64,000 nucleotides of DNA from JANWXD01 sp035575135 (GCA_035575135.1 DATLYE010000038.1:26331-90330), one strand, 5' to 3'; numbered from the stretch's first letter, positions 44,304-54,083 are shown. Numbers and translations: made by a program. The notes: generated by a model not told the origin, from the letters alone.

Positions 44304-45575
44304 TTATTCCGGCTCCACCTTGAGCCGCAAACCGTCTACGCCGACGACGCGAACGCGCGCGCCCGCCTCGACCGGCTTCGAGCACACCGCGTCCCAGAAT
44401 TCACCGTGGACAAACACCTTGCCGGCAGGATTGAGCGTCGTCTCCGCCCGGCCCACCTCGCCGATCATGCCCGCCGGCCCCGTGGCCACCTTGTACTTCC
44501 GCGCCCGCAGCACCAGCGACAGCAAAAACACCGTGATCAGCGCGAAGGGCAGCGCCACCGCCACCGCCGTGCCCAGATGGACCCGCATCTCCGGCAGCGG
44601 ACTGTCAATCAGCAGCAGCGCGCCCAGAATCATGGCCACCGCGCCCCCGGCCCCGAGGATCCCGTGGGAGGCAAACTTGGCCTCGAGGATGAACAGCGCC
44701 GCCGCCAGCACCAGCAACGCCACGCCGATCCAGTTGATGGGTAGCACCGAGAGTGCGGACAGCCCCAGCAGCACCAGAATCCCGCCCAGCACCCCGGGCA
44801 CGATGAGGCCGGGAGAGCTGAACTCGATGTAGACCCCCAGCGCGCCCAGCACCAGCAACACCAGGGCGATATTGGGATCGCTCACCGCCTTCATGATCTG
44901 CTCGCGCCGCGTGAGCTCGTACGGAGCCACGACGGCTCCGCTCAGCGCGAGGGTTTGTTTGCGCCCGTCAAACCGGGTGACCTCCCGGCGGTTCAGCAGC
45001 TCCAGCAGCTGCCCCTCATCGCGCGCCACCAGATCAATCAGCTGGTTGTCCAGAGCTTCTTTTTCGGTGAACGACTTGGACTCGAGCACGGCGCTTTGGG
45101 CCAGGTTCGCATTGCGCCCGCGCTTGGCGGCGATCGAGCGCAGCCACGCGGCGGCGTCGCTTTCCACCTTCTTCCGCATCACCTGATCCATCTGCTGGCC
45201 GAGCAGCACCGGCGCAGCGGCCCCGGTGTGCGTCCCCGGAGCCATCGCCGCCACGTCGCCCGCCATCAGAATGAAAAATCCGGCCGAGGCGGCCCGGCCG
45301 CCGCTCGGCGTCACGTACGTAGCCACCGGGACCGGGGAGGCCACGAGTTTCTCCACGATCTGGCGAGTTGCCTCGAGCAGCCCGCCGGGTGTGTTCAGCC
45401 GCACCAGCAGCAGATCGGCGCTCTCGCGCCGGGCCTTCTCGATGGCGTGAGACACGATATCTACGGTGATGGGGTGGACCACGCCGTCTACGTCCACCGC
45501 TACGACGCGAGCCGCGGCTCGCAGCCCGGCCGGGACGCACCACAACGCGACCAGAAGCGCAAATTTCGGACTCAA
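44304..45575 (-). CDS. NfeD-family membrane serine protease
   Basis: This 423-residue NfeD1b-type protein combines a ClpP-class protease domain, a membrane bundle and an OB-fold tail. The catalytic Ser lies in 'SGGRAASAGFFILMA' and an oxyanion-type 'RLNTPGGLLEATRQI' precedes it. Five or so TM helices span ~240-365, and the C-terminal OB domain ends 'DGLRLKVEPE'. A signal peptide opens the protein. The start is TTG 45575 after GGGGGTGG. It is paired with the slipin, its usual substrate or partner. Confidence 0.92.
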   Translation of the reverse strand: MSPKFALLVALWCVPAGLRAAARVVAVDVDGVVHPITVDIVSHAIEKARRESADLLLVRLNTPGGLLEATRQIVEKLVASPVPVATYVTPSGGRAASAGFFILMAGDVAAMAPGTHTGAAAPVLLGQQMDQVMRKKVESDAAAWLRSIAAKRGRNANLAQSAVLESKSFTEKEALDNQLIDLVARDEGQLLELLNRREVTRFDGRKQTLALSGAVVAPYELTRREQIMKAVSDPNIALVLLVLGALGVYIEFSSPGLIVPGVLGGILVLLGLSALSVLPINWIGVALLVLAAALFILEAKFASHGILGAGGAVAMILGALLLIDSPLPEMRVHLGTAVAVALPFALITVFLLSLVLRARKYKVATGPAGMIGEVGRAETTLNPAGKVFVHGEFWDAVCSKPVEAGARVRVVGVDGLRLKVEPE

Positions 45576-45615
45576 ACCACCCCCAATATAGCACCCGCCT
45601 CGCGCCGCCGGACGC

Positions 45616-46866
45616 TTATTCGTAGCGCAGCGCCTCGACCGGATCGAGCCGGGAGGCGGTCACCGCCGGCCAGACGCCGAAAAAGAGTCCCACCGCAACG
45701 GAGACCCCCAGCCCCGCCGCCATCGAGGAAGGAGGCACCTCGGAGGGAAGCGCGGGCACCAGCGCCCCGATACCCCATGCCGTAAGCACGGCGCAGCCCA
45801 GACCCAGCAGCCCGCCCGTACCGGTCAGCGCCACCGCCTCGAGCAGAAACTGCGCAACCAGATCCCGCCGCCGGGCTCCAAGGGCTTTCCGCACGCCGAT
45901 TTCCCGCGTCCGTTCCGTTACGCTCACCAGCATGATGTTCATCACCCCGATGCCGCCCACCAGGAGACTCAGACCCGCGATGGCCAGCGAGACCATCCAA
46001 GCCAGACCGGTAAGCTGGTCGAACTGCCGGATGATCTGATCCGGTGTGGTCAGCGAGAAATCGTTCTCCGCGCCCGGCGGCGTGCGGCGGATCTTGCGCA
46101 GCAGGGCCGTCACTTCTTCGATCGCCTCCTGGCGCAGGCCCGGTTGTGCTTTGACGACGATCATGAAGCGGTCCACGGCCGGGTAGCGCGAGCGCGCCGT
46201 CTCCAGCGGAATCGTGATCTGCCGGTCCAGGCCGTTCTCGCCGAAAAAGCCGCCCTTAGCCTTGGCGTGGACCCCGACCACGGTGAACTCGGCGCCGTCC
46301 GCGATCAGAGTCCGCCCCACGGCGCCGTGCGGAAACAGCGCCTCCGCCAGATCGTGACCGATCACCGCCACGCGGGCCGCACGCCGCGCCTCCTCGGTTG
46401 TGAACGTGCGCCCGTCCTGCAGCTCGCGCGGTGCGATCGAGCTCATGTTCGCCGTGGCCCCCAGCAGCGAGAACCTGTCGGTCTGGTAGCCGGGTACTTT
46501 GGCGATGAGCGCGCGGCCCTCCACGACCGGGGGAATGAAGAGCTGTACGCCGGCGTCTTCGACGGCCGGACACAGCCGCCGGATCAGCTCCGCATACTCA
46601 GGACGGATCGGCTTGCGCCGCCGCTCTTTGGGGCTGATGCGAAGGCTGTTGGGATCGCCGCTCGTCCGGTAAATGAACAGATTATCGGGCCCCAGCTCCT
46701 GGAAAAAGGTCACGATACCCCGGCGCAGCCCGCTCAGAAGGGCGCTTACGGTAACCACGGTCGTGATGCCGATCACCACCCCGAGGATCGTGAGCGCCGA
46801 CCGGAACCGGTACTCCCAAAGCGCCCCCAGTGCCAGCCGTAACGTCTCGCCCGCTGCAACCCGCAC
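45616..46866 (-). CDS. MacB/FtsX-type ABC transporter permease
   Basis: This 416-residue permease has N-terminal TM 'ALTILGVVIGITTVVTVSALL' and a periplasmic domain with 'RVAVIGHDLAEALFP'. The C-terminal TM block with 'NIMLVSVTERTREIGVRKALGA' ends 'ASRLDPVEALRYE'. It is the second gene of a pair with 46870-48129, 3 bp apart. As with the pair at 35.7-38.2 kb, no ATPase gene is adjacent. Confidence 0.9.
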   Translation of the reverse strand: MRVAAGETLRLALGALWEYRFRSALTILGVVIGITTVVTVSALLSGLRRGIVTFFQELGPDNLFIYRTSGDPNSLRISPKERRRKPIRPEYAELIRRLCPAVEDAGVQLFIPPVVEGRALIAKVPGYQTDRFSLLGATANMSSIAPRELQDGRTFTTEEARRAARVAVIGHDLAEALFPHGAVGRTLIADGAEFTVVGVHAKAKGGFFGENGLDRQITIPLETARSRYPAVDRFMIVVKAQPGLRQEAIEEVTALLRKIRRTPPGAENDFSLTTPDQIIRQFDQLTGLAWMVSLAIAGLSLLVGGIGVMNIMLVSVTERTREIGVRKALGARRRDLVAQFLLEAVALTGTGGLLGLGCAVLTAWGIGALVPALPSEVPPSSMAAGLGVSVAVGLFFGVWPAVTASRLDPVEALRYE

Positions 46867-46869
46867 CGC

Positions 46870-48129
46870 TCACTCCATCCGGATGGCCGTCACCGGGTCC
46901 AGCCGCGCCGCGCGCCGGGCCGGATACCACCCGCTCAGGACCCCGGTCACGCACGCCGTGGCGATCGCCAGCGCGGCATAATCGGCCGTCATCTCCAGCG
47001 TGATACCGAACAGCGCTTCCAGCAGGACGACGAGCCCCGCTCCCAGAGCCACGCCGGCCAGCCCGCCCAGACCCGCCAGGAACACCGCCTCCAGCAGAAA
47101 TTGCAGCTGGATGTCACGGCTCCGCGCGCCGAGCGATTTGCGGATTCCGATCTCGTGCGTGCGCTCGGTCACCGTGACCAGCATGATGTTCATGATCACA
47201 ATGCCGCCCACCACCAGCGAGATAGCCGTCACCGGGACCACCACGGCGGAAATCATCCCGAGCACGCTTTCCACCCAGGCGCGGAGACCTTCGGGCGTGG
47301 CGATGTCGAAGTTGTCCGGCTGCCCCAGCGGCGTCCGGAAGCGCGTGCGCAGGGCCACACGCGCGATGTCCAGGGCTTCCTCGAACTCGAGCCCGGCGCG
47401 CGGCTTGCCGTAGACGTGGAGCGACTGCCGCGTGCCGTATAAGCGGGTATACGCTGGCGACGGGATGTACACAATGTTGTCCTGCGTCACCCCGAACACC
47501 GCGCCCACTTTGTCCAGAACGCCGACGATGCGGAAATCGTAACCCCGAATTCGCAAGTCTTGTCCCAGCGCAGATTCGCCGGCAAACAAAGCCGCGGCTA
47601 CGTCGGCGGCGATCACACACACGAAACTTGCGTGCCGCTCTTCGTCCGCGGTGAAAAACCGCCCCTCCGCCAGGGGCAGGTCCCGGATCTCGGGCAGCGT
47701 GAAGGAAACTCCGGTGACGGCGGCGTTGTCGAACACCGCGCTGTTGCGCCGCAGCTCCTCGGGTTGCGTCCGGGAAGTGCTGTAGAGAACGTGCTCGCCG
47801 GTCGCCGCCTCCAGATACGCGTAATCGCTGTAGCGGATTCGCTTGTTGCGCCGGGCTTTCTCCCAGTACTCTTCAACGGTGGTGGCGGTCGCAATCTGCG
47901 CGATCAGAAAGGTGTTGCTGCCGAAAACCTTGGCGCCGTTCTCCTCGGCGTAAAGCCCCAGACCGCGGATGGCGGCGCCCACGGTAATCAGACTTGCCAC
48001 ACCGATGATGACCCCGAGCAGCGTGAGAAAGCTGCGCAGCTTGTGAGCCCGGATCGCCTCCCAGGCCAGTCCTGCGGCGGTGCGCAGGTTGTGCACCGTA
48101 CGCACCCAGCCGCCCCGTTGGCGCGCCAT
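46870..48129 (-). CDS. MacB/FtsX-type ABC transporter permease
   Basis: This 419-residue partner of 45616-46866 has N-terminal TM 'LTLLGVIIGVASLITVGAAI', a periplasmic domain with 'SFVCVIAADVAAALFAGESA', and the motif 'NIMLVTVTERTHEIGIRKSLGA'. It ends 'AARLDPVTAIRME'. ATG 48129 is preceded by GAGAGGGG. An upstream extension to 48198 lacks a ribosome site. Confidence 0.9.
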   Translation of the reverse strand: MARQRGGWVRTVHNLRTAAGLAWEAIRAHKLRSFLTLLGVIIGVASLITVGAAIRGLGLYAEENGAKVFGSNTFLIAQIATATTVEEYWEKARRNKRIRYSDYAYLEAATGEHVLYSTSRTQPEELRRNSAVFDNAAVTGVSFTLPEIRDLPLAEGRFFTADEERHASFVCVIAADVAAALFAGESALGQDLRIRGYDFRIVGVLDKVGAVFGVTQDNIVYIPSPAYTRLYGTRQSLHVYGKPRAGLEFEEALDIARVALRTRFRTPLGQPDNFDIATPEGLRAWVESVLGMISAVVVPVTAISLVVGGIVIMNIMLVTVTERTHEIGIRKSLGARSRDIQLQFLLEAVFLAGLGGLAGVALGAGLVVLLEALFGITLEMTADYAALAIATACVTGVLSGWYPARRAARLDPVTAIRME

Positions 48130-48295
48130 CACCCCTCTCCGAATGGTACAACGAACAGCGTGGAGGCGGCGCACGTCGGCCGTGCTGAGGCCAACCATCC
48201 GCCGGGCAGCGCACGCCGGACGCCTCCGCTAACTGCCGGCCGTTGCCCGCCTTCCCCGCTCGCGACTACAATGGGCGGGAGTCTGGGAGGATGGA

Positions 48296-49405
48296 ATGCT
48301 TGACCGCCGGCAGTTTCTGACCGGAGCGATCCTGACCGTTGCCGGCCGCGCGCCGGCCGCCTCGCCTGAATGGCGCAACCGCCAGCCCGGCATGACCTAC
48401 CGCCGCCTGGGCCGCACCGGCTTTATGATTTCCGAAATTGTCATGGGCGGCAACCGCATCGCCCCCGACAATTACGAGCACGTCTTGCTGGCCCTCGACA
48501 TGGGCCTCAACTATTTGGACACGGCCCCGGCTTACGGCAAAGGGGCGAGCGAACTGGGCTACGCGCAGGTGATCCGCTCCCGCAGGCGCGACACCTTCTT
48601 CCTCAACACCAAGGTCAGCCTGTGGGACATCAACCGCAACCGCCTGTACCGCGAAATCTTCGAAAGCTTGCCGGAACCCGAGCAGAAAAAACTTCGCACC
48701 AGAGCCCAGGAGGACATCGAGCGGCGCAAGGTGACCGATCCGGACTACTTCTGCAACTACTTTGATGGTCAGCGCGCCGAGCTGGACGATGCCGCCCTGG
48801 CTAACGTCATGGAAAAGGAGTACGGGCGGCGGATCAACCGCGAGACCAACTACAAGAAGCTCATCCTGGACTCCGTCGAGGAAAGCCTCAAACGCCGCGG
48901 CACGGATCACCTCGACCTGCTCATGTGCCCGCACGGGGCCAGTACACCCTACGAGGTGCTCCATTACCCGGAAATCTTCGAAGCTTTCGAAACACTCCGT
49001 AAATCCGGTAAGGTCCGTTACCTGGGCCTTTCCGCACACACCGACCCGGCGGGGATCCTGGAAGCCGCCATCGAGGCCAAGGTTTACTCGATGGCCATGG
49101 TGGCCTACAACATCGTGAATCACCGCTTTGTCGCCCGTGCGCTCGAAAAAGCTCGCAGCGCGGATCTGGGCGTCATCGCGATGAAAGTTGCCCGGCCCGT
49201 CTACCGTACGGGCGAGGAGCGCCCGGGTGACGCCGCGCGCGCCCAATGGATCGAAAAGGCGGTCCCCGGTCCCTGGAAGCGGCCCCAGAAAGCCTACTTA
49301 TGGGCCCTGCAAAATCCCAATCTGAGCGGCGTCATTTCCGAGATGGTCAACGCGGCTATGGTGAAGGACAACCTGCCGCTGGCCGGCCGGAAACTGGCCG
49401 CCTGA
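48296..49405 (+). CDS. Aldo/keto reductase with Tat-like leader
   Basis: This 369-residue AKR-fold oxidoreductase has the NADPH-dependent barrel motifs 'YRRLGRTGFMISEIVMGGN', 'GLNYLDTAPAYGKGASE' (catalytic Asp and Tyr) and 'FFLNTKVSLW' (Lys). 'KVRYLGLSAH' and 'LQNPNLSGVISEM' also fit. An insert at ~105-170 is larger than in cytosolic AKRs. 'DRRQFLTGAI' at the N-terminus suggests Tat export. GGGAGGATGG precedes the ATG. A small membrane protein gene follows after 1 bp. Confidence 0.88.
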   Translation: MLDRRQFLTGAILTVAGRAPAASPEWRNRQPGMTYRRLGRTGFMISEIVMGGNRIAPDNYEHVLLALDMGLNYLDTAPAYGKGASELGYAQVIRSRRRDTFFLNTKVSLWDINRNRLYREIFESLPEPEQKKLRTRAQEDIERRKVTDPDYFCNYFDGQRAELDDAALANVMEKEYGRRINRETNYKKLILDSVEESLKRRGTDHLDLLMCPHGASTPYEVLHYPEIFEAFETLRKSGKVRYLGLSAHTDPAGILEAAIEAKVYSMAMVAYNIVNHRFVARALEKARSADLGVIAMKVARPVYRTGEERPGDAARAQWIEKAVPGPWKRPQKAYLWALQNPNLSGVISEMVNAAMVKDNLPLAGRKLAA

Positions 49406-49406
49406 A

Positions 49407-49739
49407 ATGCCCCGCGCTGCCATCCGCCTGGCCCTGGCCGTCGAATTCCTTGTGGCACTGGTTGCCGTGTTCGCCGTCTGGGGCCAGGTCGGCGGCCAGG
49501 ACCATCTCGACCTGATGCCGTGGCACTGGAAGCTGGTTCTCGGCGGGGGACTCGCCGCAGCGTGCGTCCAGCTCACGGCGGCCGCCATCGAGGGCGAACG
49601 CGCCTGGACGGCGCGAACTGTCGGCTGGCTCGTCGTCGCTCTCGCCCTGATGCTGTTGATGGGCGCCGCCACGTACTACGTCCACCTCCACGAACCCGCC
49701 GAGGAAGAAGCTCCCGCCGCCGAAACGCAGCGCCTCTGA
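49407..49739 (+). CDS. Small integral membrane protein
   Basis: This 110-residue protein has three predicted membrane helices: 'LALAVEFLVALVAVFAVWG', 'KLVLGGGLAAACVQLTAAAI' and 'TVGWLVVALALMLLMGAATY'. It ends in an acidic tail (EPAEEEAPAAE). It starts 1 bp after the aldo/keto reductase stop, so it is co-transcribed. Function is unknown; a membrane anchor or partner for the exported reductase is only a guess. Confidence 0.7.
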   Translation: MPRAAIRLALAVEFLVALVAVFAVWGQVGGQDHLDLMPWHWKLVLGGGLAAACVQLTAAAIEGERAWTARTVGWLVVALALMLLMGAATYYVHLHEPAEEEAPAAETQRL

Positions 49740-49787
49740 GGCGAGGATTCCGATCGAGGCGGCCTGTCGGTGTATCCACGCCCGCGC

Positions 49788-50690
49788 TCAGGGCGCCGGG
49801 CTGCGTTGCGGAATCCAGCCGTGGACCGCCAGCCAGTCCCTCAGGCGCAAGACCCAGCTGGACAGCACCGGATCGTGCGGCGCCAGGCCCACGCCGTGGC
49901 GGCCCCGTTCGTAAATGTGCAGCTCGGCAGGCACGCCCGCTTTGCGCAGCGCCAGGTAGAACAGCACGCTGTTTTCCGGAGGCACGGCACGGTCTTCTGT
50001 GGTGTGAAACAAAAACGTGGGGGGAGTGTCCGCCCTGACCCGCTTTTCCAGGGAGAGGCTTTCGACCAGCTCAGGGTTCGGGTCCTCACCGAGCAGAAAA
50101 CTCCGCGATCCCTTGTGTGCGTACTCGGTGGTGAATGAAATGACCGGGTATGCCAGAATCGCGAAATCCGGCCGGCAACTGAGTCGTTCGACCGGATCGG
50201 CAGCCAGCGGGTTGCCGGAGTCGAAGTGCGTCGCCGCCGTCGCTGCCAAATGGCCCCCCGCCGAAAAACCCCACACGCCGATGCGTTCCGGGGAAACGCG
50301 CAGGTCTTGAGCGCGGTACCGTACGCTGCGGATAGCGCGTTGGACGTCTTGAAGGGGAGCCGGATGGCGGTAGCGCGGCCCGAGGCGGTACTTCAGTACG
50401 AATGCCGCCGCACCGAGAGAGTTCAACCAGCGGGCCACCTGGTCGCCCTCATGATCCGTCGCCAGCGTGCGGTATCCCCCGCCGGGACACACCACCACGC
50501 CCGTCGCCGCCTCGGTCCCCTCCGGAAGGTAGATGCTCAGCGTGGGACGGTCGGCTTCCTCGTTGCCCACGGCCCCCGGTGCGCCGTCCGGCCAGAGCAG
50601 TTCGATCCGGGGTCGCTCGGCACACAAGGCCGCAGCGGTGAAGCAAACCGCGGCCGCCGCAATCCGCAGCCTCAGGTGGCGTCGAGACAT
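49788..50690 (-). CDS. Secreted alpha/beta-hydrolase (esterase, BD-FAE/acetylesterase-like)
   Basis: This 300-residue protein from ATG 50690 has a signal peptide (IAAAAVCFTAAALCA) and an alpha/beta-hydrolase fold. The oxyanion motif 'VVVCPGGGYRTLATDHEG' and nucleophile elbow 'GVWGFSAGGHLAA' are clear. The acid/His end is in 'FLFHTTEDRAVPPENSV' and 'YERGRHGVGLAP'. It resembles polysaccharide acetyl-esterases. Its start overlaps the 3' end of the Sua5-family gene by 19 nt. Confidence 0.9.
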   Translation of the reverse strand: MSRRHLRLRIAAAAVCFTAAALCAERPRIELLWPDGAPGAVGNEEADRPTLSIYLPEGTEAATGVVVCPGGGYRTLATDHEGDQVARWLNSLGAAAFVLKYRLGPRYRHPAPLQDVQRAIRSVRYRAQDLRVSPERIGVWGFSAGGHLAATAATHFDSGNPLAADPVERLSCRPDFAILAYPVISFTTEYAHKGSRSFLLGEDPNPELVESLSLEKRVRADTPPTFLFHTTEDRAVPPENSVLFYLALRKAGVPAELHIYERGRHGVGLAPHDPVLSSWVLRLRDWLAVHGWIPQRSPAP

Positions 50691-51310
50691 TCTTTGATCT
50701 CCTGTTCGGACACGGCCCCTTCCTTGATCACCCGCCAGCCCGGTCCCGTGATGTCCACCGTCGTGCTGCCGGGCCCGGGGCACACCCCGCCGTCCAGCAC
50801 CAGATCAATGCGTCCGTCCATCATGCCGAACACCTCGATGCCGCTGCGACAGGTGGGTTGTCCCGAGATGTTGGCGCTCGTGGCAATCAGAGGCTGCCCG
50901 AGCTTCTCGAGCAGCGCGCCGGCCACGCGCGAGCGGCTTTGGCGCACCGCCAGGCGGCCCGTGTTTCCGGTCACCTTCAGAGGCACTTTGGCCGAGGCGG
51001 GCACGATGATCGTCAGCGGTCCCGGCCAGAAGCGCCGCGCCAGAGGGTGGAAGGGCGGAGGGAGCTCCTTGGCAAGGTCTTCGGCCATCAGCACGTCGGC
51101 GACCAGCAGGGGCAGCGAACGGTGGATTTCGCGCCCCTTGGCCACAAAAACCAACCCGACCGCGTGGAGGTTGAACGGATCGGCGGCCACTACGTACAGC
51201 GCATCGGTGGGGATGGCGACCACGCGGCCCCGGCGGATCGTCGCCGCCGCGCGCTCGATCGCTTCAGGACTGGGATTTTCGGGATCAATCTCGATCAGGT
51301 CCGTGGGCAC
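50672..51310 (-). CDS. Sua5/YciO/YrdC-family protein (threonylcarbamoyl-AMP synthase-like)
   Basis: This 212-residue YrdC-fold protein would make threonylcarbamoyl-AMP for the tRNA t6A modification. It has 'VVAIPTDALYVVAADPFN', 'FVAKGREIHRSLPLLV', 'WPGPLTIIVPAS', 'PLIATSANISGQPTCRS' and 'STTVDITGPGWRVIKEGAVS'. The first motif is usually IPTDTVYGL; the variation leaves open a YciO-type role. The start is GTG 51310, 15 bp after the methyltransferase/MTHFR gene stop. Confidence 0.85.
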   Translation of the reverse strand: MPTDLIEIDPENPSPEAIERAAATIRRGRVVAIPTDALYVVAADPFNLHAVGLVFVAKGREIHRSLPLLVADVLMAEDLAKELPPPFHPLARRFWPGPLTIIVPASAKVPLKVTGNTGRLAVRQSRSRVAGALLEKLGQPLIATSANISGQPTCRSGIEVFGMMDGRIDLVLDGGVCPGPGSTTVDITGPGWRVIKEGAVSEQEIKECLDAT

Positions 51311-51325
51311 TTGCGATGCGGTCTC

Positions 51326-53185
51326 CTACCGGGAGCCGATGGCCTCCGCCACTTCGATGGCCATCTCGTAGCGGCCAAACGGTGCGCTTAATTGTACACC
51401 CTGCACCATGGGCCGCACGCGCTGGACCATCTCCCGGGCAATCGCTACGCCCTCGCGCCGCGCCTTTTCCGCGCTGTCGGCCAGGCGCATGCGGCGCATG
51501 TACTCCTCCGGCACCGGCACCCGGAGCTCGTTCACCATGAACTCCGCGTTCCGGTAGCTGGTCAGCGGCCAGATGCCCGCAATGACCGGGATGCGCACGT
51601 GCTCGATGCGCTTGAGAAAGTTCTCGAGCAGCCGCAGGTCGAACACCGGCTGCGTGACGGCGTACTCGGCGCCCGCCTGAACCTTCCACTCAAAGCGCCG
51701 GATCTCTTCCTCCAGGTTCACGGCGCCGGGGTTGGCGCCGACGCCGATCAGCAACGCCGTCTGCGAACCCATGGGATTGCCGCCGATATCCAGGCCGTGA
51801 TTCAGGTTGTTGACGATGTTCACCAGACCGATCGCGTCCACATCGAACACCGCCGTGGCGGCCGGATAGGAGCCCATGCGCGGCGGATCGCCCGTGATGC
51901 AGATCAGGTTCCGGATGCCCGCCGCATAGGCCCCGAGCAGCTCGGACTGAATCCCGAGAATGTTCCGGTCGCGGCAGCAGAAGTGGAGCACGGCTTCGAT
52001 TCCCGCATGCTGCTGGATCAGCTGGCAGGTCACCTGGGCGCTCATGCGGGCGCTGGCCCGGGGACCGTCGGGCACGTTGATGCAATCAATCCCGTGTGCG
52101 GCGCACAGCTTGGCCCCGGCAATCTCCTTGCTGGCGTCTACACCCCGCGGCGGCAGAATCTCCACAAACGCGACGAACTTTCCTGCCGCCAGCTTCGCCC
52201 CGAGTTGCGACTTGGCCGCCATGGGGACTTTCGGCAGCGCCTGCGCCTTGACCGAGGGCTCCTCCACCGTCGCCTGCAGCCGGCGGTGCAGCGGCCTCAG
52301 CGAGCGGACTTCCGAACGGATCGCCTTGATGTGTTCCGGCGTCGTGCCGCAGCAGCCGCCGAGGATCCGCACGCCCGCCCACAGGAACCGCCGCGCGTAC
52401 TGAGCCATGTACTCGGGCGAACACAGATAGATCTTGCGTCCCTCCACCGTGGCCGGATGGCCCGCGTTCGGCATGGCGCTCAGAGGCTTTGCCGTGTAGC
52501 GCTGCATCTTCTCGATGGTCTCGAACGTCACCTTCGGGCCGGCTGAGCAGTTGCAGCCTACAACGTCGGCCGGCCATTCGTCCAGCCGCCGCGTGAAGGT
52601 CTCCGTGTCGGTGCCATCCGGCAGGTTGCCGTAGTCGTCAATCGTCACCTGCGCGATGATCACCAGATCGTCGCCGGCGACTTCCCGTGCCGCAAAAATC
52701 GCCTCCCGCAGCTCGTTCAGATCGTAGAACGTCTCTAGGATCAGAAGGTCCACGCCCGCCTCGACGAGGGCTTCGACCTGCTCGCGGAACATGGCCCGGG
52801 CCTCGGCAAACGAGGTGGGCCCGAGCGGCTCGATGCGGATGCCCAGCGGACCGACCGAGCCGGCCACAAACGCCGATTCCCCGGCCGCCTCGCGCGCCAG
52901 CCGCACGCCGGCCTGGTTGATCTGCTTGAGCTTGTCGGCGAAACCGTACTGGCCGAGCCGCGCCCGGTTGGCCCCAAACGTGTTGGTTTCCAGGATCTCG
53001 GCGCCCGCCCGGATGTATTCCTCGTGCACTTCCTTGACCAGCTGCGGCGCCGACAGGTTCAGCTCGTCATAGCACCGGTTGATGAAGACACCTTTGGCGT
53101 AGAGCATGGTCCCCATGGCCCCGTCGGCCACAAGGACCCGCTCGGCAAGCTGCTGCCGGAATTCCCGGCTTCGTGTTGTGGACAC
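51326..53185 (-). CDS. Bifunctional homocysteine S-methyltransferase / methylenetetrahydrofolate reductase
   Basis: This ~619-residue fusion makes methionine from homocysteine and reduces methylene-THF. N-terminal half: 'VADGAMGTMLYAKG', 'ILETNTFGANRARLG', and the zinc-Cys cluster 'GCNCSAGP' and 'ILGGCCGTTPEHIKAI'. C-terminal half (from ~325): 'FVAFVEILPPRGVDASKEI', 'LICITGDPPRMGSYPAATAV', and 'GVGANPGAVNLEEEIRRFEW' (flavin/folate site). The start is uncertain: GTG 53185 gives the family's usual length, while the frame stays open to 53377. Confidence 0.92.
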   Translation of the reverse strand: MSTTRSREFRQQLAERVLVADGAMGTMLYAKGVFINRCYDELNLSAPQLVKEVHEEYIRAGAEILETNTFGANRARLGQYGFADKLKQINQAGVRLAREAAGESAFVAGSVGPLGIRIEPLGPTSFAEARAMFREQVEALVEAGVDLLILETFYDLNELREAIFAAREVAGDDLVIIAQVTIDDYGNLPDGTDTETFTRRLDEWPADVVGCNCSAGPKVTFETIEKMQRYTAKPLSAMPNAGHPATVEGRKIYLCSPEYMAQYARRFLWAGVRILGGCCGTTPEHIKAIRSEVRSLRPLHRRLQATVEEPSVKAQALPKVPMAAKSQLGAKLAAGKFVAFVEILPPRGVDASKEIAGAKLCAAHGIDCINVPDGPRASARMSAQVTCQLIQQHAGIEAVLHFCCRDRNILGIQSELLGAYAAGIRNLICITGDPPRMGSYPAATAVFDVDAIGLVNIVNNLNHGLDIGGNPMGSQTALLIGVGANPGAVNLEEEIRRFEWKVQAGAEYAVTQPVFDLRLLENFLKRIEHVRIPVIAGIWPLTSYRNAEFMVNELRVPVPEEYMRRMRLADSAEKARREGVAIAREMVQRVRPMVQGVQLSAPFGRYEMAIEVAEAIGSR

Positions 53186-53294
53186 GGATCCAGCGGGCTG
53201 GGCGGGCAATCCGCTGAAATTGTAACGCAACTTGGCTCGTAGAAACAATTCCCGCCGCTTATGCTGCCGCTTGCGCCTGCCTTCCTTCCGGCCC

Positions 53295-54083
53295 TTACCA
53301 GATCGCGAGTTCGGCTTGCGTGCCCACCGCGCAACCGGTGATTTTGGCAGCCGACGCCTGATTGCTTGCAACCTCAAAAAAGCCGGTGCTGCCGGCGATC
53401 AGCACCAGCTCCCCGTAATCTCCTTCCGCATAGCTGTGGACGAGGCGCCGGATGCGATGTGGGCCTATCGTCATCTCGAACGGCCGGCGCTCCAGCACGG
53501 CAAACTCCGCCGCGGGGAAATTCGTGATCAGGTTGCCGAAACGGTCAATCTTCAGGATTCGTCCCGCCCAGTAACGCTTCCCGGTGCGCGTGGGCCGGTC
53601 AAATTCCGACCGCAGGTAGTCCTGAATCAATTTTCCGCATTGCGCAGGTCTCAGGCCCCGGGCCAGATGCGCCGCCACGGGGGCGAACACATCCCGCCCG
53701 TGGAAGGTCTGGCTCAGCGGTTGCAGGAACAGCTTCTCGGCGGTGATCACCCGCACTTTGTGCTTCTCCCGCGCGTAGATCATCGAGAGCACGCCGTTGT
53801 CGGGCGCCACGAAATACTGGCCCGCGGCTTCGGCCAGGATCGGCCGCCGCAGCGTCCCCACGCCGGGGTCCACCACCACCACGTGCACCGTCTTTTTGGG
53901 AAAGTAAGGATACGCCTGCGCGATCACGAAGCCGGCTTCCGCAATCTCAAAGGGCGTGATCTCGTGACTGATGTCCACAATGGCCGCCTGAGGACACAGG
54001 CGCAGAATGACGCCTTTCATCGTGCCGACGAAGTGATCCGCGGAGCCGAAATCGGTTGTCAACGTAATGAGGGGCTTGCGCAT
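53295..54083 (-). CDS. SAM hydroxide adenosyltransferase (DUF62)
   Basis: This 262-residue DUF62/fluorinase-superfamily enzyme hydrolyses S-adenosylmethionine to adenosine and methionine. Motifs are 'ITLTTDFGSADHFVGTMKG', 'IVDISHEITPFEIAEAGF', 'VVVVDPGVGTLRRPI' and 'YFVAPDNGVLSMIY', with the C-terminal 'KIDRFGNLITNF'. All expected sites are present. It lies between a methionine-forming enzyme and a cysteine desulfurase. Confidence 0.93.
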   Translation of the reverse strand: MRKPLITLTTDFGSADHFVGTMKGVILRLCPQAAIVDISHEITPFEIAEAGFVIAQAYPYFPKKTVHVVVVDPGVGTLRRPILAEAAGQYFVAPDNGVLSMIYAREKHKVRVITAEKLFLQPLSQTFHGRDVFAPVAAHLARGLRPAQCGKLIQDYLRSEFDRPTRTGKRYWAGRILKIDRFGNLITNFPAAEFAVLERRPFEMTIGPHRIRRLVHSYAEGDYGELVLIAGSTGFFEVASNQASAAKITGCAVGTQAELAIW

